Assembly: GCF_002797895.1 (NCBI RefSeq)
Contig: NZ_PGES01000001.1
Location: 4,216,001 to 4,280,000, forward strand
Reading direction: 5' to 3'
Source: Janthinobacterium sp. 67
GTDB lineage: Bacteria > Pseudomonadota > Gammaproteobacteria > Burkholderiales > Burkholderiaceae_D
DNA length: 64,000 nucleotides
Below the pieces are notes generated by a model that ran no database searches, was not told the origin of the DNA, and saw only the letters and a program-made list of their open reading frames with translations. Shown piece after piece: positions 28,724 through 40,286 of this stretch. The stretch's first letter is position 1, and every line of letters starts with the position of its first letter. A program made the translations under genes and the position numbers.

Positions 28724-30507
28724 GCACCGCAGGCAACCGCCAGGCGCGGCGCTTCCGTTCGCAGGACTGGTTCGACAATCCCGACCACATCGACATGACG
28801 GCGCTGTACCTCGAGCGCTTCATGAACTATGGCATCACGGCCGAGGAACTGCGTTCGGGCCGGCCCATCATCGGCATTGCGCAAAGCGGCAGCGACATCA
28901 GTCCCTGCAACCGCATCCACCTGGAGCTGGCGCAGCGCGTGCGCGACGGCATCCGCGACGCGGGCGGCATCCCGATGGAATTCCCGCTGCACCCGATTTT
29001 TGAAAATTGCCGCCGTCCCACGGCCGCGCTGGACCGCAACCTCGCGTATCTGGGCCTGGTGGAAATCCTGCATGGCTACCCGATCGACGCCGTGGTGCTG
29101 ACGACGGGCTGCGACAAGACGACGCCGGCGCAATTGATGGCCGCCGCCACGGTGGACATTCCCGCCATCGTGCTGTCGGGCGGCCCCATGCTCGACGGCT
29201 GGATGGACGGCGAACTGGTGGGTTCCGGCGCGGCCATCTGGAAGGGCCGCCGCCAGCTGTCCGCCGGCTTGATCGACAATGACAAATTCCTGCAGATCGC
29301 CGCCGCCTCCGCGCCGTCGGCCGGTCATTGCAACACCATGGGCACGGCATCGACCATGAATGCGCTGGCGGAAGCCTTGGGCATGTCGCTGACGGGCTGC
29401 TCGGCGATTCCCGCGCCATACCGCGAACGGGGCCAGATCGCCTATGAAACGGGACGCCGCATCGTCGCCATGGCGCATGACGACGTGCGCCCGTCGAGCA
29501 TTCTCACGCGCGAGGCGTTTTTGGACGCCATCATCGTCAACGCGGCCATCGGCGGCTCGACCAACGCCCAGCCGCACCTGATGGCCATGGCGCGCCATGC
29601 GGGCGTGGAATTGCATTCGAGCGACTGGATGGAACACGGCTACGACGTGCCGCTGCTGTTGAACATGCAGCCGGCCGGGAAGTATTTGGGCGAGCGCTTC
29701 CACCGCGCCGGTGGCGTGCCGGCCGTCATGTGGGAGCTGCAGCAGGCGGGCTTGCTGCATGCGGACCGGTTGACGGTCACGGGCCAGAGCATGGCGGCGA
29801 ACCTGGCCGGACGCGAAAGTACTGATCGCGAGATGATCCGCCCGTTTGCCGCTCCGCTGAAGGAAAAGGCCGGTTTCATGGCCTTGCAGGGCAACCTGTT
29901 CGACTTCGCCATCATGAAGACCAGCGTGATTTCGCCCGCTTTCCGCGAGCGCTACCTGTCGCGTCCCGGCAGCGAAGGCGTGTTCGAGGCGCGCGCCATC
30001 GTCTTTGACGGTTCTGCCGACTACCACGCGCGCATCAACGACCCGGCGCTCAACATCGACGACAGCTGCATGCTGGTCATGCGCGGCGCAGGTCCCGTGG
30101 GCTGGCCCGGTTCGGCCGAAGTGGTCAACATGCAGCCGCCCGACGCCTTGCTCAAAGCCGGCATTCTGAACCTGCCGACCCTGGGCGACGGGCGCCAGTC
30201 GGGCACCTCGGACAGCCCGTCGATCCTGAACGCGTCGCCGGAAAGCGCCGTGGGCGGCGGCCTGGCGCTGTTGCGCACGGGCGACATCATCCGCGTGGAC
30301 TTGAACGGGGGCCAGTGCGACATGCTGGTCGATGCTGGCGAACTGGCGCGCCGCGCGCAGGAGCTGCCGCCGCCCGTCAACGACAGCGCCACGCCGTGGC
30401 AGGAAATCTACCGCGCCAGCGTGGGCCAGCTGGAAACGGGCGCCTGCATGGAGTTGGCCCTGAAATACCGTGCCGTGGGCCAGACCCTGCCGCGCCATAA
30501 CCATTAG
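28720..30507 (+). CDS. xylD: D-xylonate dehydratase, IlvD/EDD family
   Basis: A 595-residue [Fe-S] dehydratase. N-terminal RRFRSQDWFDNPDHIDMTALYLERFMNYGIT, the cysteine segments TTGCDKTTPA and SAGHCNTMGTASTMN, and the C-terminal LPRHNH are nearly those of Caulobacter XylD. It converts D-xylonate to 2-keto-3-deoxy-D-xylonate. The start was chosen at the ATGA overlap with xylB. A short REP-like palindrome follows, then xylF. Confidence 0.95.
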   Translation: MSTAGNRQARRFRSQDWFDNPDHIDMTALYLERFMNYGITAEELRSGRPIIGIAQSGSDISPCNRIHLELAQRVRDGIRDAGGIPMEFPLHPIFENCRRPTAALDRNLAYLGLVEILHGYPIDAVVLTTGCDKTTPAQLMAAATVDIPAIVLSGGPMLDGWMDGELVGSGAAIWKGRRQLSAGLIDNDKFLQIAAASAPSAGHCNTMGTASTMNALAEALGMSLTGCSAIPAPYRERGQIAYETGRRIVAMAHDDVRPSSILTREAFLDAIIVNAAIGGSTNAQPHLMAMARHAGVELHSSDWMEHGYDVPLLLNMQPAGKYLGERFHRAGGVPAVMWELQQAGLLHADRLTVTGQSMAANLAGRESTDREMIRPFAAPLKEKAGFMALQGNLFDFAIMKTSVISPAFRERYLSRPGSEGVFEARAIVFDGSADYHARINDPALNIDDSCMLVMRGAGPVGWPGSAEVVNMQPPDALLKAGILNLPTLGDGRQSGTSDSPSILNASPESAVGGGLALLRTGDIIRVDLNGGQCDMLVDAGELARRAQELPPPVNDSATPWQEIYRASVGQLETGACMELALKYRAVGQTLPRHNH

Positions 30508-30524
30508 CAGGCAGATAGGTGTAG

Positions 30525-30554
30525 GCCGGCTTAGCGCTCCGCGCGCAAGCCGAC
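30525..30554. repeat. REP-like palindrome after xylD
   Basis: GCCGGCTT ... AAGCCGAC around a GC-rich centre forms a hairpin, preceded by GTAG and followed by AACACC. The same style occurs at 31.65-31.80 kb and 60.97-61.08 kb. The rest of the 124-base gap before xylF shows only the xylF Shine-Dalgarno. Confidence 0.65.
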
Positions 30555-30631
30555 AACACCAGCATCACCAGATTTTCAGCAGTACCCGCAGTTAAAAAAC
30601 GTTGTTAATAAAATCCACAAGGAGACACACA

Positions 30632-31633
30632 ATGAACAAGATCATCAGTGCAGCCATCATGACCGCCATGCTGGCATTGAGCAGCAGCGCCGCCCTGGCC
30701 GATGCGAAAAACCCGAAAATCGGCTTCTCCATCGACGATTTGCGCGTGGAACGCTGGACGCGCGACCGCGACTTCTTCATCGCCGCCGCCGAAAAGCAGG
30801 GTGCCAAGGTCTTCGTGCAGTCGGCCGACGCCAGCGAGCAGCGCCAGATTTCGCAGATCGAAAACCTGATCTCGCGCGGCGTGGACGTGCTGGTGATCGT
30901 GCCGTTCAACGCGACGGTGCTCAATAACACCGTCAAGGAAGCGAAAAAGGCCGGCATCAAGGTGCTGTCGTATGACCGCCTGATCCTGAACGCCGATATC
31001 GACGCGTATATCTCGTTCGACAACGAGAAAGTGGGCGAGATGCAGGCCGAAGGCGTGACCAAGCTGCAACCGAAGGGCAATTACTACCTGCTGGGCGGCT
31101 CGCCGACCGACAACAACGCCAAGATGCTGCGCGAAGGCCAGATGAAGGTATTGAAACCGTTCATCGACAAGGGCGACATCAAGATCGTCGGCCAGCAATG
31201 GGTGAAGGACTGGAGCGCCACCGAAGCGCTGTCCATCGTGGAAAACGCGCTGACGGCCAACGGCAACAAGATCGACGCCATCGTCGCCTCGAACGACGGC
31301 ACGGCCGGCGGCGCCATCCAGGCTTTGGCTGCGCAAAAACTGGCCGGCAAGGTGCCGGTCTCGGGCCAGGACGCCGATCTGGCGGCCGTGAAACGCGTCA
31401 TCGCCGGCACGCAATCGATGACCGTCTACAAACCGTTGAAAACCATCGCATCGGAAGCGGCCAAGCTGGCCGTGCAACTGGCGCGCAATGAAAAGCCGGC
31501 CTACAACTCCAGCTATGAAAACGGCCTGAAAAAGGTCAGCACGGTGCTGCTGAAGCCAACGCCGCTGACCAAGGCGAATGTGAACATTCTCGTTGATGAC
31601 GGTTTTTATACCAAGGCGCAGCTGGGTAATTGA
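30632..31633 (+). CDS. xylF: D-xylose-binding periplasmic protein
   Basis: A 333-residue periplasmic protein with signal peptide MNKIISAAIMTAMLALSSSAALA. IGFSIDDLRVERWTRDRDFF, KVFVQSADASEQRQISQIENLISRGVDVLVIVPFN, AYISFDNEKVGEMQAEG and GGSPTDNNAK track E. coli XylF almost segment by segment. It binds D-xylose for XylGH. AAGGAG lies eight bases before the start. Its position after xylD links uptake to the Weimberg enzymes. Confidence 0.96.
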   Translation: MNKIISAAIMTAMLALSSSAALADAKNPKIGFSIDDLRVERWTRDRDFFIAAAEKQGAKVFVQSADASEQRQISQIENLISRGVDVLVIVPFNATVLNNTVKEAKKAGIKVLSYDRLILNADIDAYISFDNEKVGEMQAEGVTKLQPKGNYYLLGGSPTDNNAKMLREGQMKVLKPFIDKGDIKIVGQQWVKDWSATEALSIVENALTANGNKIDAIVASNDGTAGGAIQALAAQKLAGKVPVSGQDADLAAVKRVIAGTQSMTVYKPLKTIASEAAKLAVQLARNEKPAYNSSYENGLKKVSTVLLKPTPLTKANVNILVDDGFYTKAQLGN

Positions 31634-31646
31634 TCACCCGCTTGAT

Positions 31647-31800
31647 GTCGGCTTGCGCGCTGCGCGCTAAGCCGACCTACGATTGCCCGCATCGGCCGGT
31701 ATCCGACAATCGCCGGCTCCGGAAACGCCGGTGATGGTGTCGGCCGTCCGCATCGGCTGTAGGTCGGATTAGCGGCGCCATGGGCGTCGCGTAATCCGAC
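31647..31800. repeat. Composite REP-like palindromes between xylF and xylG
   Basis: Two palindromes, GTCGGCTT...AAGCCGAC (31647-31676) and GTCGGATTAGCG...CGTAATCCGAC (31763-31800), bracket broken copies (several GGCCGG/CCGGC stems). They fill the 197-base xylF-xylG gap and could lower ATPase expression relative to the binding protein. Confidence 0.75.
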
Positions 31801-31830
31801 ATTTCCCCCGTATCCGCAACGAGAGTGAGC

Positions 31831-33402
31831 ATGTCCGACTATCTGCTTGAAATGAAAGGCATCGTCAAACAGTTTGGCGGTGTCCGCGCGCTTGACGGCA
31901 TCGACCTGCAGGTGCGGGCCGGCGAGTGCATCGGCCTGTGCGGCGAGAATGGCGCCGGCAAGTCGACCCTGATGAAGGTGCTGTCCGGCGTGTACCCGCA
32001 CGGCACCTGGGATGGCGAGATCCTGTGGGAGGGCCAGCCCCTGCGCGCGCAATCGATCCGCGACACGGAAGACGCGGGCATCATCATCATTCACCAGGAG
32101 CTGATGCTGGTGCCGCAGCTGTCCGTGGCCGAGAATATCTTCATGGGCCGCGAGCTGACCCTGCCCGGCGGGCGCATGCATTACGCGGCCATGTACAAGC
32201 GCGCCGACGAACTGCTGCGCGAACTGAAAATTCCCGAACTGAACGTGGCGCAGCCCGTGATGAATTACGGCGGCGGCCACCAGCAGCTGGTGGAAATCGC
32301 CAAGGCGCTCAACAAGAATGCGCGCCTGCTGATCCTCGACGAGCCGTCGTCGTCGCTGACGGCGTCGGAAATCGCCGTGCTGCTCGATATCCTGCGCGCG
32401 CTGAAAGCCAAGGGCGTCACCTGCATCTACATTTCGCACAAGCTCGATGAAGTGGCGGCCATCTGCGACACCATCGTCGTCATCCGCGACGGCAAGCATA
32501 TCGCCACCACGCCGATGGCGCAGATGAACGTCGAGCGCATCATCGCGCAGATGGTGGGCCGCGAAATGAGCCAGCTGTATCCGCAGCGCGTGCAGCCGGC
32601 GGCCATCGGCGAAGTGCTGTTCGAGGCGCGCCACGTGACCTGCATCGACGCCGACAACCCGCAGCGCAAGCGGGTCGACGATGTGTCGTTCACCCTGCGC
32701 AAGGGCGAGATCCTCGGCATCGCCGGCCTGGTGGGGGCGGGGCGCACGGAGCTCGTCTCGGCCCTGTTCGGCGCCTACCAGGGGCCGTGCCAGGCCGAAG
32801 TGTGGCTCGATGGCCGCCGCATCGATACGGGCTCGCCGCAAAAGGCCATTGCCATGGGCCTGGCCATGGTGCCGGAAGACCGCAAGCACCACGGCATCGT
32901 GCCCGACCTCGACGTGGGGCAGAACATCACGCTGGCCGTGCTGGAGGAATTCGCGCGCGCCACGCGCATCGATGGCGAGGCGGAATTGACGGCCGTGCGC
33001 GGCGAGATCGCCCAGCTGGAACTGAAGGCGGCCAGCCCGTCACTGCCCATCACGAGCCTGTCGGGCGGCAACCAGCAAAAGGCCGTGCTGGCCAAGATGC
33101 TGCTGACGCGCCCGCGCGTGCTGATCCTCGACGAGCCCACGCGCGGCGTCGACGTGGGCGCCAAATATGAAATTTACAAACTGATGCTGGCGCTGGCCGA
33201 CCGTGGCGTGGCCATCATCATGGTCTCGTCGGAACTGGCCGAAGTGCTGGGCGTGTCCGACCGCGTTCTGGTGATGGGCGAAGGCCGCCTGCGCGGCGAC
33301 TTTATCAACGATGGCCTGAGCCAGGAAACCGTGCTGGCGGCCGCGCTCGACCAGCGCCCGGCACCCGCCGCCAACACCGCAAACAAGGAACCCGCAGCAT
33401 GA
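31831..33402 (+). CDS. xylG: D-xylose ABC transporter ATP-binding protein
   Basis: A 523-residue tandem CUT2 ATPase. Domain one has [12 protein letters not shown] and LDEPSSS. Domain two has [25 protein letters not shown] and [23 protein letters not shown] and IIIIHQEL are shared with XylG. The ATG was preferred over an in-frame GTG six bases earlier because of the GAGAGTGA site. The last four bases overlap xylH. Confidence 0.94.
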   Translation: MSDYLLEMKGIVKQFGGVRALDGIDLQVRAGECIGLCGENGAGKSTLMKVLSGVYPHGTWDGEILWEGQPLRAQSIRDTEDAGIIIIHQELMLVPQLSVAENIFMGRELTLPGGRMHYAAMYKRADELLRELKIPELNVAQPVMNYGGGHQQLVEIAKALNKNARLLILDEPSSSLTASEIAVLLDILRALKAKGVTCIYISHKLDEVAAICDTIVVIRDGKHIATTPMAQMNVERIIAQMVGREMSQLYPQRVQPAAIGEVLFEARHVTCIDADNPQRKRVDDVSFTLRKGEILGIAGLVGAGRTELVSALFGAYQGPCQAEVWLDGRRIDTGSPQKAIAMGLAMVPEDRKHHGIVPDLDVGQNITLAVLEEFARATRIDGEAELTAVRGEIAQLELKAASPSLPITSLSGGNQQKAVLAKMLLTRPRVLILDEPTRGVDVGAKYEIYKLMLALADRGVAIIMVSSELAEVLGVSDRVLVMGEGRLRGDFINDGLSQETVLAAALDQRPAPAANTANKEPAA

Positions 33403-34541
33403 AACCGCACAGTATCAAACAGCTGTTCACCCAATACAAGATGCTGGCCCTCCTGATCGCCGTGGCGCTGATCTGGGCCTTCTTTTCGTGGAAGACGGAG
33501 GGCAGTTTCCTCACGCCGCGCAACCTGTCGAACCTGCTGCGCCAGATGTCCGTCACCGGCATCCTCGCCTGCGGCATGGTGCTGGTGATTATCGCCGGCG
33601 AGATCGACCTGTCGATCGGCTCCCTGCTGGGGCTGCTCGGCGGCATCGCCGCCGTGCTGGACGTCACGCAGCACTGGCCGCTGGCGCTGAACCTGGCGGC
33701 CGTACTCGGCTGCGGCCTGGTGATCGGCCTCTTGAATGGCTACCTGACTGCCTACCGGGGTATCCCCTCCTTTATCGTGGGCCTGGGCGGCATGCTCGCG
33801 TATCGTGGCGTCCTGCTGGGCATCACGGGCGGCATCACGATCGCACCCGTCTCCGAGCCGATGGTTTACCTGGGGCAGGGCTATCTGCCCGCAGTGCCCG
33901 GCATCGTGCTGGGCATCGGCCTGTTCCTGCTGGCCGCCTTTTTGACGTGGCGCGCGCGCGCCAGCCGCGCGCAGCATGGCTTGCCGCAGACGGCGCCCTG
34001 GGCCGACGGCTTGCGCCTGGCCGTCATCGGCGCCGTGCTGTATGCCTTCGTGCAAACCCTGAACGGCTATGAAGGCATCCCGCTGCCCGTGCTGTTGCTG
34101 CTGGCCTTGCTGGGACTGTTCAGCTACATCACGAGCCAGACCGTGTTCGGCCGGCGCATCTACGCCGTCGGCAGCAATATGGAAGCGACGCGCCTGTCCG
34201 GCATCAACGTGAAAGCCGTCAAGTTGTGGATCTTCGGCATCATGGGCCTGATGTGTGCGCTGGCGGGCCTGATCAATACGGGCCGCCTGGCCGCCGGTTC
34301 GCCCTCGGCCGGCACCTTCAGCGAACTCGATGCGATTGCCGCCTGCTTCATCGGCGGCACCTCGATGCGCGGCGGCTCGGGCACCGTGTACGGCGCCCTG
34401 ATCGGCGCGCTGGTCATGGCCAGCCTCGATAACGGCATGTCCATGCTGGACGTGGACACCTACTGGCAGATGATCGTGAAAGGCAGTATCCTCACTTTGG
34501 CCGTGTGGGTCGATGTCAGCACGCGAGCAGGGCGTCGTTAG
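33399..34541 (+). CDS. xylH: D-xylose ABC transporter permease
   Basis: A 380-residue CUT2 permease with about ten helices. [45 protein letters not shown] and [35 protein letters not shown] are XylH/RbsC-type signatures. It forms the membrane channel with XylG and receives xylose from XylF. It begins inside the xylG stop (ATGA). Confidence 0.94.
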   Translation: MKPHSIKQLFTQYKMLALLIAVALIWAFFSWKTEGSFLTPRNLSNLLRQMSVTGILACGMVLVIIAGEIDLSIGSLLGLLGGIAAVLDVTQHWPLALNLAAVLGCGLVIGLLNGYLTAYRGIPSFIVGLGGMLAYRGVLLGITGGITIAPVSEPMVYLGQGYLPAVPGIVLGIGLFLLAAFLTWRARASRAQHGLPQTAPWADGLRLAVIGAVLYAFVQTLNGYEGIPLPVLLLLALLGLFSYITSQTVFGRRIYAVGSNMEATRLSGINVKAVKLWIFGIMGLMCALAGLINTGRLAAGSPSAGTFSELDAIAACFIGGTSMRGGSGTVYGALIGALVMASLDNGMSMLDVDTYWQMIVKGSILTLAVWVDVSTRAGRR

Positions 34542-34573
34542 CCGTGAAACGATCTGGCACGGGAGGAGACACC

Positions 34574-35773
34574 ATGAAGATGCCGACCGCGCACCGGATC
34601 GCGCTGCTGTTTAACGGGAACAAGATCTACGACCGCGACATCATCGCGGGCATCGCCGCCTACCTGAACACGACGCGCGTGTCGTGGGACCTGTTCCTGG
34701 AAGAGGATTTTCGCTGCCGCCTGCCCGGCATCGAACGCTGGCAGGGCGACGGCATCATCGCCGATTTCGACGATCCCGCCGTCTGCGAAGCACTGGCCCA
34801 TAGCCGCCTGCCCGTGGTGGCCGTGGGCGGCTCGTATGCGCGCGCCGAGGATTACCCGGCCGGCATCCCGTATGTGGCGACCGATAATTTCAAGATCGTC
34901 AAGCTGGCCTATGAACACCTGGTGGAAGCGGGCCTGACGCGTTTCGCCTGTTTCAGCCTGCCCGAGGCCGACGTCAACCGCTGGGCGCAGGAGCGCGAAA
35001 CGGCGTTTTGCGCCCTGATGGAGCGCGACCACATGCGCGCCGACGTGTACCGGGGCGTCGCCACCAGCGCGCCCTCGTGGGACGAGGCGGTGGAGCAGCA
35101 GATCGCCTGGCTCAACAGCCTGGAAAAACCCGTCGGCATCATCGCCGTCAGTGACGCGCGCGCGCGCCAGCTGCTGCAAGCGTGCATGCATGCGGGGATC
35201 GCCGTGCCGGAGCAAGTGGCCCTGATCGGCATCGACAACGACCCGCTGGCGCGCATGCTCACGCGCATTCCCTTGAGTTCCGTAATCCAGGGCACGGAGG
35301 AAATGGGCCGCACGGCCGCGCATCTGCTGCACCAGATGTTGAATGGCGCGCGCCTGTCCGGCACGCGCATCCTCGTGCCGCCGGCCGGCCTGAACGTGCT
35401 CGCTTCCACGCGCCACCAGCCTTTCCAGCATCCGCAGGTGATGCAGGCGCGCCATTTCATCCGCCAGTACGCTTGCCAGGGCATCAAGACGGAGCAGGTG
35501 GCCGATTACGTGGGCGTGTCGCGCTCCTCGCTCGAGGCGCACTTCCGCCACGAGCTGGGGCGCAGCGTGCACGACGAAATCCTGCATTTCAAGCTCGATG
35601 CGGCCAAGACCCTGCTGGCGCGGGGGCCCGGGCAGGTGGCCGAGGTGGCCGTGCGTTGCGGCTTTACCACGGTGCAATACATGCATGCCGTCTTCAAGCG
35701 CGAACTCGGTTGCACGCCGCGCGAATTCCAGCAGCGCAGCCGGCCGCCGCCTGCCCCCGGGCAGGCGCCATGA
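34574..35773 (+). CDS. xylR: XylR-type transcriptional regulator (sugar-binding plus AraC HTH)
   Basis: A 399-residue protein. Residues about 5-270 form a LacI-type ligand-binding domain (IALLFNGNKIYDRDIIAGIAAYL, GIIAVSDARARQLLQACMHAGI, VALIGIDNDPLARMLT), as in E. coli XylR. The C-terminal 100 residues form an AraC double helix-turn-helix (VADYVGVSRSSLEAHFRHELG, VAEVAVRCGFTTVQYMHAVFKRELGCTPREFQQR). It probably activates the xyl genes with xylose. GGGAGGAG precedes this start. It lies directly after xylH and overlaps the epimerase-like gene by four bases. Confidence 0.92.
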   Translation: MKMPTAHRIALLFNGNKIYDRDIIAGIAAYLNTTRVSWDLFLEEDFRCRLPGIERWQGDGIIADFDDPAVCEALAHSRLPVVAVGGSYARAEDYPAGIPYVATDNFKIVKLAYEHLVEAGLTRFACFSLPEADVNRWAQERETAFCALMERDHMRADVYRGVATSAPSWDEAVEQQIAWLNSLEKPVGIIAVSDARARQLLQACMHAGIAVPEQVALIGIDNDPLARMLTRIPLSSVIQGTEEMGRTAAHLLHQMLNGARLSGTRILVPPAGLNVLASTRHQPFQHPQVMQARHFIRQYACQGIKTEQVADYVGVSRSSLEAHFRHELGRSVHDEILHFKLDAAKTLLARGPGQVAEVAVRCGFTTVQYMHAVFKRELGCTPREFQQRSRPPPAPGQAP

Positions 35774-36537
35774 TGCATCTGCTGCGCAACGCGCGCGGCA
35801 TGCGCGTGGCCATCGACGCGCACGATGCCAGCGTGCGGGCCTGGTGGGCGCCCGACCGCTATGGCCGCCTGGCCGACGTGCTGGGCGCGGCGCCCCCTGC
35901 AGCGCGTGCGTCCACGGCCTGGCAGTGCGCGCCGCCGGACGACGGCCACTTGCTGCTGCACTTGGCGCACGACGGCCTGTCCGTGCGCCTGGCCTACCGG
36001 CTTGACGAGGATGGCAGCTTGCACCTCGACTGTGATGCCACGGCCGAGACGGTTTCCCGTTTTGCGCTGGCCGCGCCCCTGTTCAATCTGCAGGGCCGCC
36101 GTGCCGCCGTGGGCGATCATGTGCTGCGCCTGGCCGCCGACCGCTACTGGCCTGGCGGCCATTCTTGCAGCGCTCCGCTCGACGTGGCGGGCAGCGCGTT
36201 TGATTTTCGCCAGCCGGCGCCGCTCGCTACACGCCTGGCCTGGCCCGCGCTCGTGCACTTGCCGGGCTTCCGGCATGACTTTTACTGGACGGGCAGCGGC
36301 CAGCTGCGCGAGGCGGCGCGGGTTGCCGACCCCGCTTCGGGCCGGGTCCTGCGTTTTTCCAGCACCCAGGACAGTTGCCGTTTGTATTCCGATGCGCGCT
36401 GTTTTTCCCTGCTGGCGCAGGGCGTGCAATTGCAGCCGGGACAGGTGAGGCGCTTCAGCCTTGCCTACCGTTTGGGCGTGCAGGATATTGACGCATTTGA
36501 CATATCCGAACCGGTATCAATGATGTCAAATAAGTGA
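35770..36537 (+). CDS. Truncated, probably inactive aldose 1-epimerase-like protein
   Basis: A 255-residue protein, short against about 340 for GalM-type mutarotases. Family-like pieces remain: an N-terminal WAPDRYGRLADVLGA, then FNLQGR, DHVLRLAADRYWPGG and a SAFDFRQP segment resembling the GTPFDFR region. The catalytic histidine of the usual NHSYFNL is replaced (AAPLFNL). The GxxANRI region with the first histidine is missing, and I see no counterpart of the C-terminal catalytic Glu. It may be a sugar-binding relic rather than an enzyme. Translation is coupled to xylR (ATGA). Confidence 0.7.
   Translation: MMHLLRNARGMRVAIDAHDASVRAWWAPDRYGRLADVLGAAPPAARASTAWQCAPPDDGHLLLHLAHDGLSVRLAYRLDEDGSLHLDCDATAETVSRFALAAPLFNLQGRRAAVGDHVLRLAADRYWPGGHSCSAPLDVAGSAFDFRQPAPLATRLAWPALVHLPGFRHDFYWTGSGQLREAARVADPASGRVLRFSSTQDSCRLYSDARCFSLLAQGVQLQPGQVRRFSLAYRLGVQDIDAFDISEPVSMMSNK
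36495..36531. promoter_or_regulatory. Candidate operator upstream of dgoK
   Basis: A perfect nine-base inverted repeat ATTTGACAT / ATGTCAAAT with a 19-base centre lies at the very end of the epimerase-like gene, 91 bases before dgoK. The centre itself is roughly dyad-symmetric (ATATCCG AAC CGGTAT). The left arm contains TTGACA, which could be a -35 element. It probably controls the galactonate genes. Confidence 0.55.
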
Positions 36538-36621
36538 TTGGTCAGATATGCGGGGCAGTTCTACCATGGGGTAGTTTTTCCCTCATTCATTTTTGTCCTG
36601 ACCGACGCTGCGAACCTGCCC

Positions 36622-37631
36622 ATGAACATACTCACCATCGATGCCGGCACCACCAATACGCGTACCTTGCTGTGGCGCGCAGGCGCCGTCGTCGCCCAGG
36701 CGCAGCTGGAAACGGGCGTGCGCAATACCGCCATCGATGGCCATAACGGCGCGCTGAAACAGGCGCTGCGCGACACCATCGCCAGCGTGCTGGCCAGCGC
36801 GGGGCTCGCGCCATCCGACGTGGACCTGGCAGTGGCCTCGGGCATGATCACTTCGCCCATGGGCGTGCGGGAAGTGCCGCACTTGCCGGCGCCCGCCGGC
36901 CTGGCCCAGCTGGCGCAAGGCATGCAGGCGGTGGACTTGCCCGACGTGCTGGCGCAGCCCCTGTGGCTGATTCCCGGCGTGCGCAACCAGCATGGCGCCG
37001 TCGGCCTGCACAACGTCGAGGCGATGGACATGATGCGCGGCGAAGAGACGGAAGTCGTCGCACTGCTCGAGCGCCTGCAGTTGCGGGGCGCGGCGACCCT
37101 GATCATGCCCGGCTCGCATACCAAATTGATCAGCGTGGACGAGCAGCGCCGCATCCTCGGCTGCAGCACCACCATCGCGGGCGAATTGCTGCAGGCGATC
37201 ACGCAGCACACCCTGATCAAGCAATCGGTCGATGGCGGTTTTGCGCAAACCCTGGTGCCGAAAATGCTGCTGGCCGGCGCGGCCGCGGCGCAAAAAACGG
37301 GACTGGCGCGCGCCTGCTTCAGCGTGCGCACCCTGGGCCAGTTCAGCGCCATCGAATGCAATGAGCGGGCCAATTTCCTGATGGGCGCCGTCCTTAGCGG
37401 CGACCTGCTGGCGCTGCGCAACAGCACGGCCATCCAGATGCGGCCCGATAGCCCGCTCGTCATTACCGGCAAGCCCATGCTGCGCCAGGCGCTCGGGCTG
37501 CTGATCGAAGAACACGGATTTTTTTATGGCAAGCGCATCATCGTCGACGACCAGCAGCAAGACTATCTGGCCGGTCACGGTGCGCTGCTGATCGCCGCCG
37601 CGCGCGGCTTGATTTCCCCGCAGGAGACAGT

Positions 37632-37635
<4 letters not shown>
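36622..37635 (+). CDS. dgoK: 2-dehydro-3-deoxygalactonokinase
   Basis: A 337-residue sugar kinase. N-terminal ILTIDAGTTNTRTLLWR is the phosphate-binding motif; GMITSPMGVREVPHLPAPAG, IPGVRN and the GSHTKLISVD region are DgoK hallmarks. It phosphorylates 2-keto-3-deoxy-galactonate at O6 in the DeLey-Doudoroff pathway. The start MNILTIDAG was chosen because the upstream in-frame ATG at 36538 would add a region unlike the family. It overlaps the dehydratase gene by four bases. Confidence 0.92.
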
Positions 37636-39362
<1,727 letters not shown>

Positions 39363-39376
39363 AGGGAAGGAAAAAA

Positions 39377-40273
39377 ATGATGGGGACACAGGCGCAATTA
39401 CTGGTCGATGCGCAGAATTTCCTGGGCGAGGGCGTGCGCTGGTGCGAACGCAGCGGCCGCGTCTTCTGGACGAATATCGAAGGCTGCCAGCTGCATGCGC
39501 TGGTGCTGGCCACGGGCGAGCGCCAGAGCTGGGCCATGCCCGAGCGCCTGGCCTGCTTTGCGCTGACGGATAGCGACGACGTGCTGCTGCTGGGCCTGGC
39601 CTCGGGCCTGGCCTGGTTTGACGCGCGCAGCGGGGCCGTCACGCGCTTGCACACGGTGGAGGCGGACTTGCCCATGACGCGCCTGAACGATGGCCGCTGC
39701 GACCGCCAGGGACGCTTTGTCTTCGGCACGCTCGATGAGCGCCCGTGCCGCGATGCCATCGGCAGCTTTTACCGCCTCAACCTGGACTTGAGCCTGGAGC
39801 GCTTGCCGCTGCCGCAGATCGCCATCTCGAACAGCATCTGCTTCAGCGTCGATGGCACGGCCATGTATTTCTGCGACTCGATGAAAAAGGCCATCTACCG
39901 CTGGGACGATTACCTGGGGGGCGACGCCAGCCGGGTGCGCGTGTTTGCCGTGCTCGACCCGGGACCGGGCGCCGCCGATGGCGCCATCATCGATGCGGAT
40001 GACCACCTGTGGAGCGCGCAGTGGGGCGCGGGCAGGGTCTTGCGCTTTGCGCCGGACGGCAGCGTCGAGCGCAAGGTCAGCCTGCCCGTCTCGCAGCCCA
40101 GCTGCGTGAGTTTGGGCGGCCCGCACTACGACGAATTGTTCGTCACGACGGCGCAGGAAAGCTTGAGCCCGGCCCAGCTGGCGGACGAGCCGCTCGCCGG
40201 CGGATTGTTTCATGCGCGCCAGGTGGGCGTGCGCGGTTTGCCGGAAGTGCGCTTTGGCGCCCTGCCGGCCTGA
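39377..40273 (+). CDS. SMP-30/gluconolactonase-family sugar lactonase
   Basis: A 298-residue six-bladed propeller. The metal ligands are expected at Glu18 in FLGEGVRW, the Asn of RLNDGRCDRQGRFVFGT, the Asn of ISNSICFS and the Asp of AIIDADDHLWSAQW, all present. Such enzymes open aldono-lactones. In context it may hydrolyse galactono-lactone, xylono-lactone (the XylC role) or both, since no other lactonase is present. Two ATGs stand in tandem at the start, after AAGGAA. Confidence 0.88.
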   Translation: MMGTQAQLLVDAQNFLGEGVRWCERSGRVFWTNIEGCQLHALVLATGERQSWAMPERLACFALTDSDDVLLLGLASGLAWFDARSGAVTRLHTVEADLPMTRLNDGRCDRQGRFVFGTLDERPCRDAIGSFYRLNLDLSLERLPLPQIAISNSICFSVDGTAMYFCDSMKKAIYRWDDYLGGDASRVRVFAVLDPGPGAADGAIIDADDHLWSAQWGAGRVLRFAPDGSVERKVSLPVSQPSCVSLGGPHYDELFVTTAQESLSPAQLADEPLAGGLFHARQVGVRGLPEVRFGALPA

Positions 40274-40286
40274 CAGGAGAGAGCAT

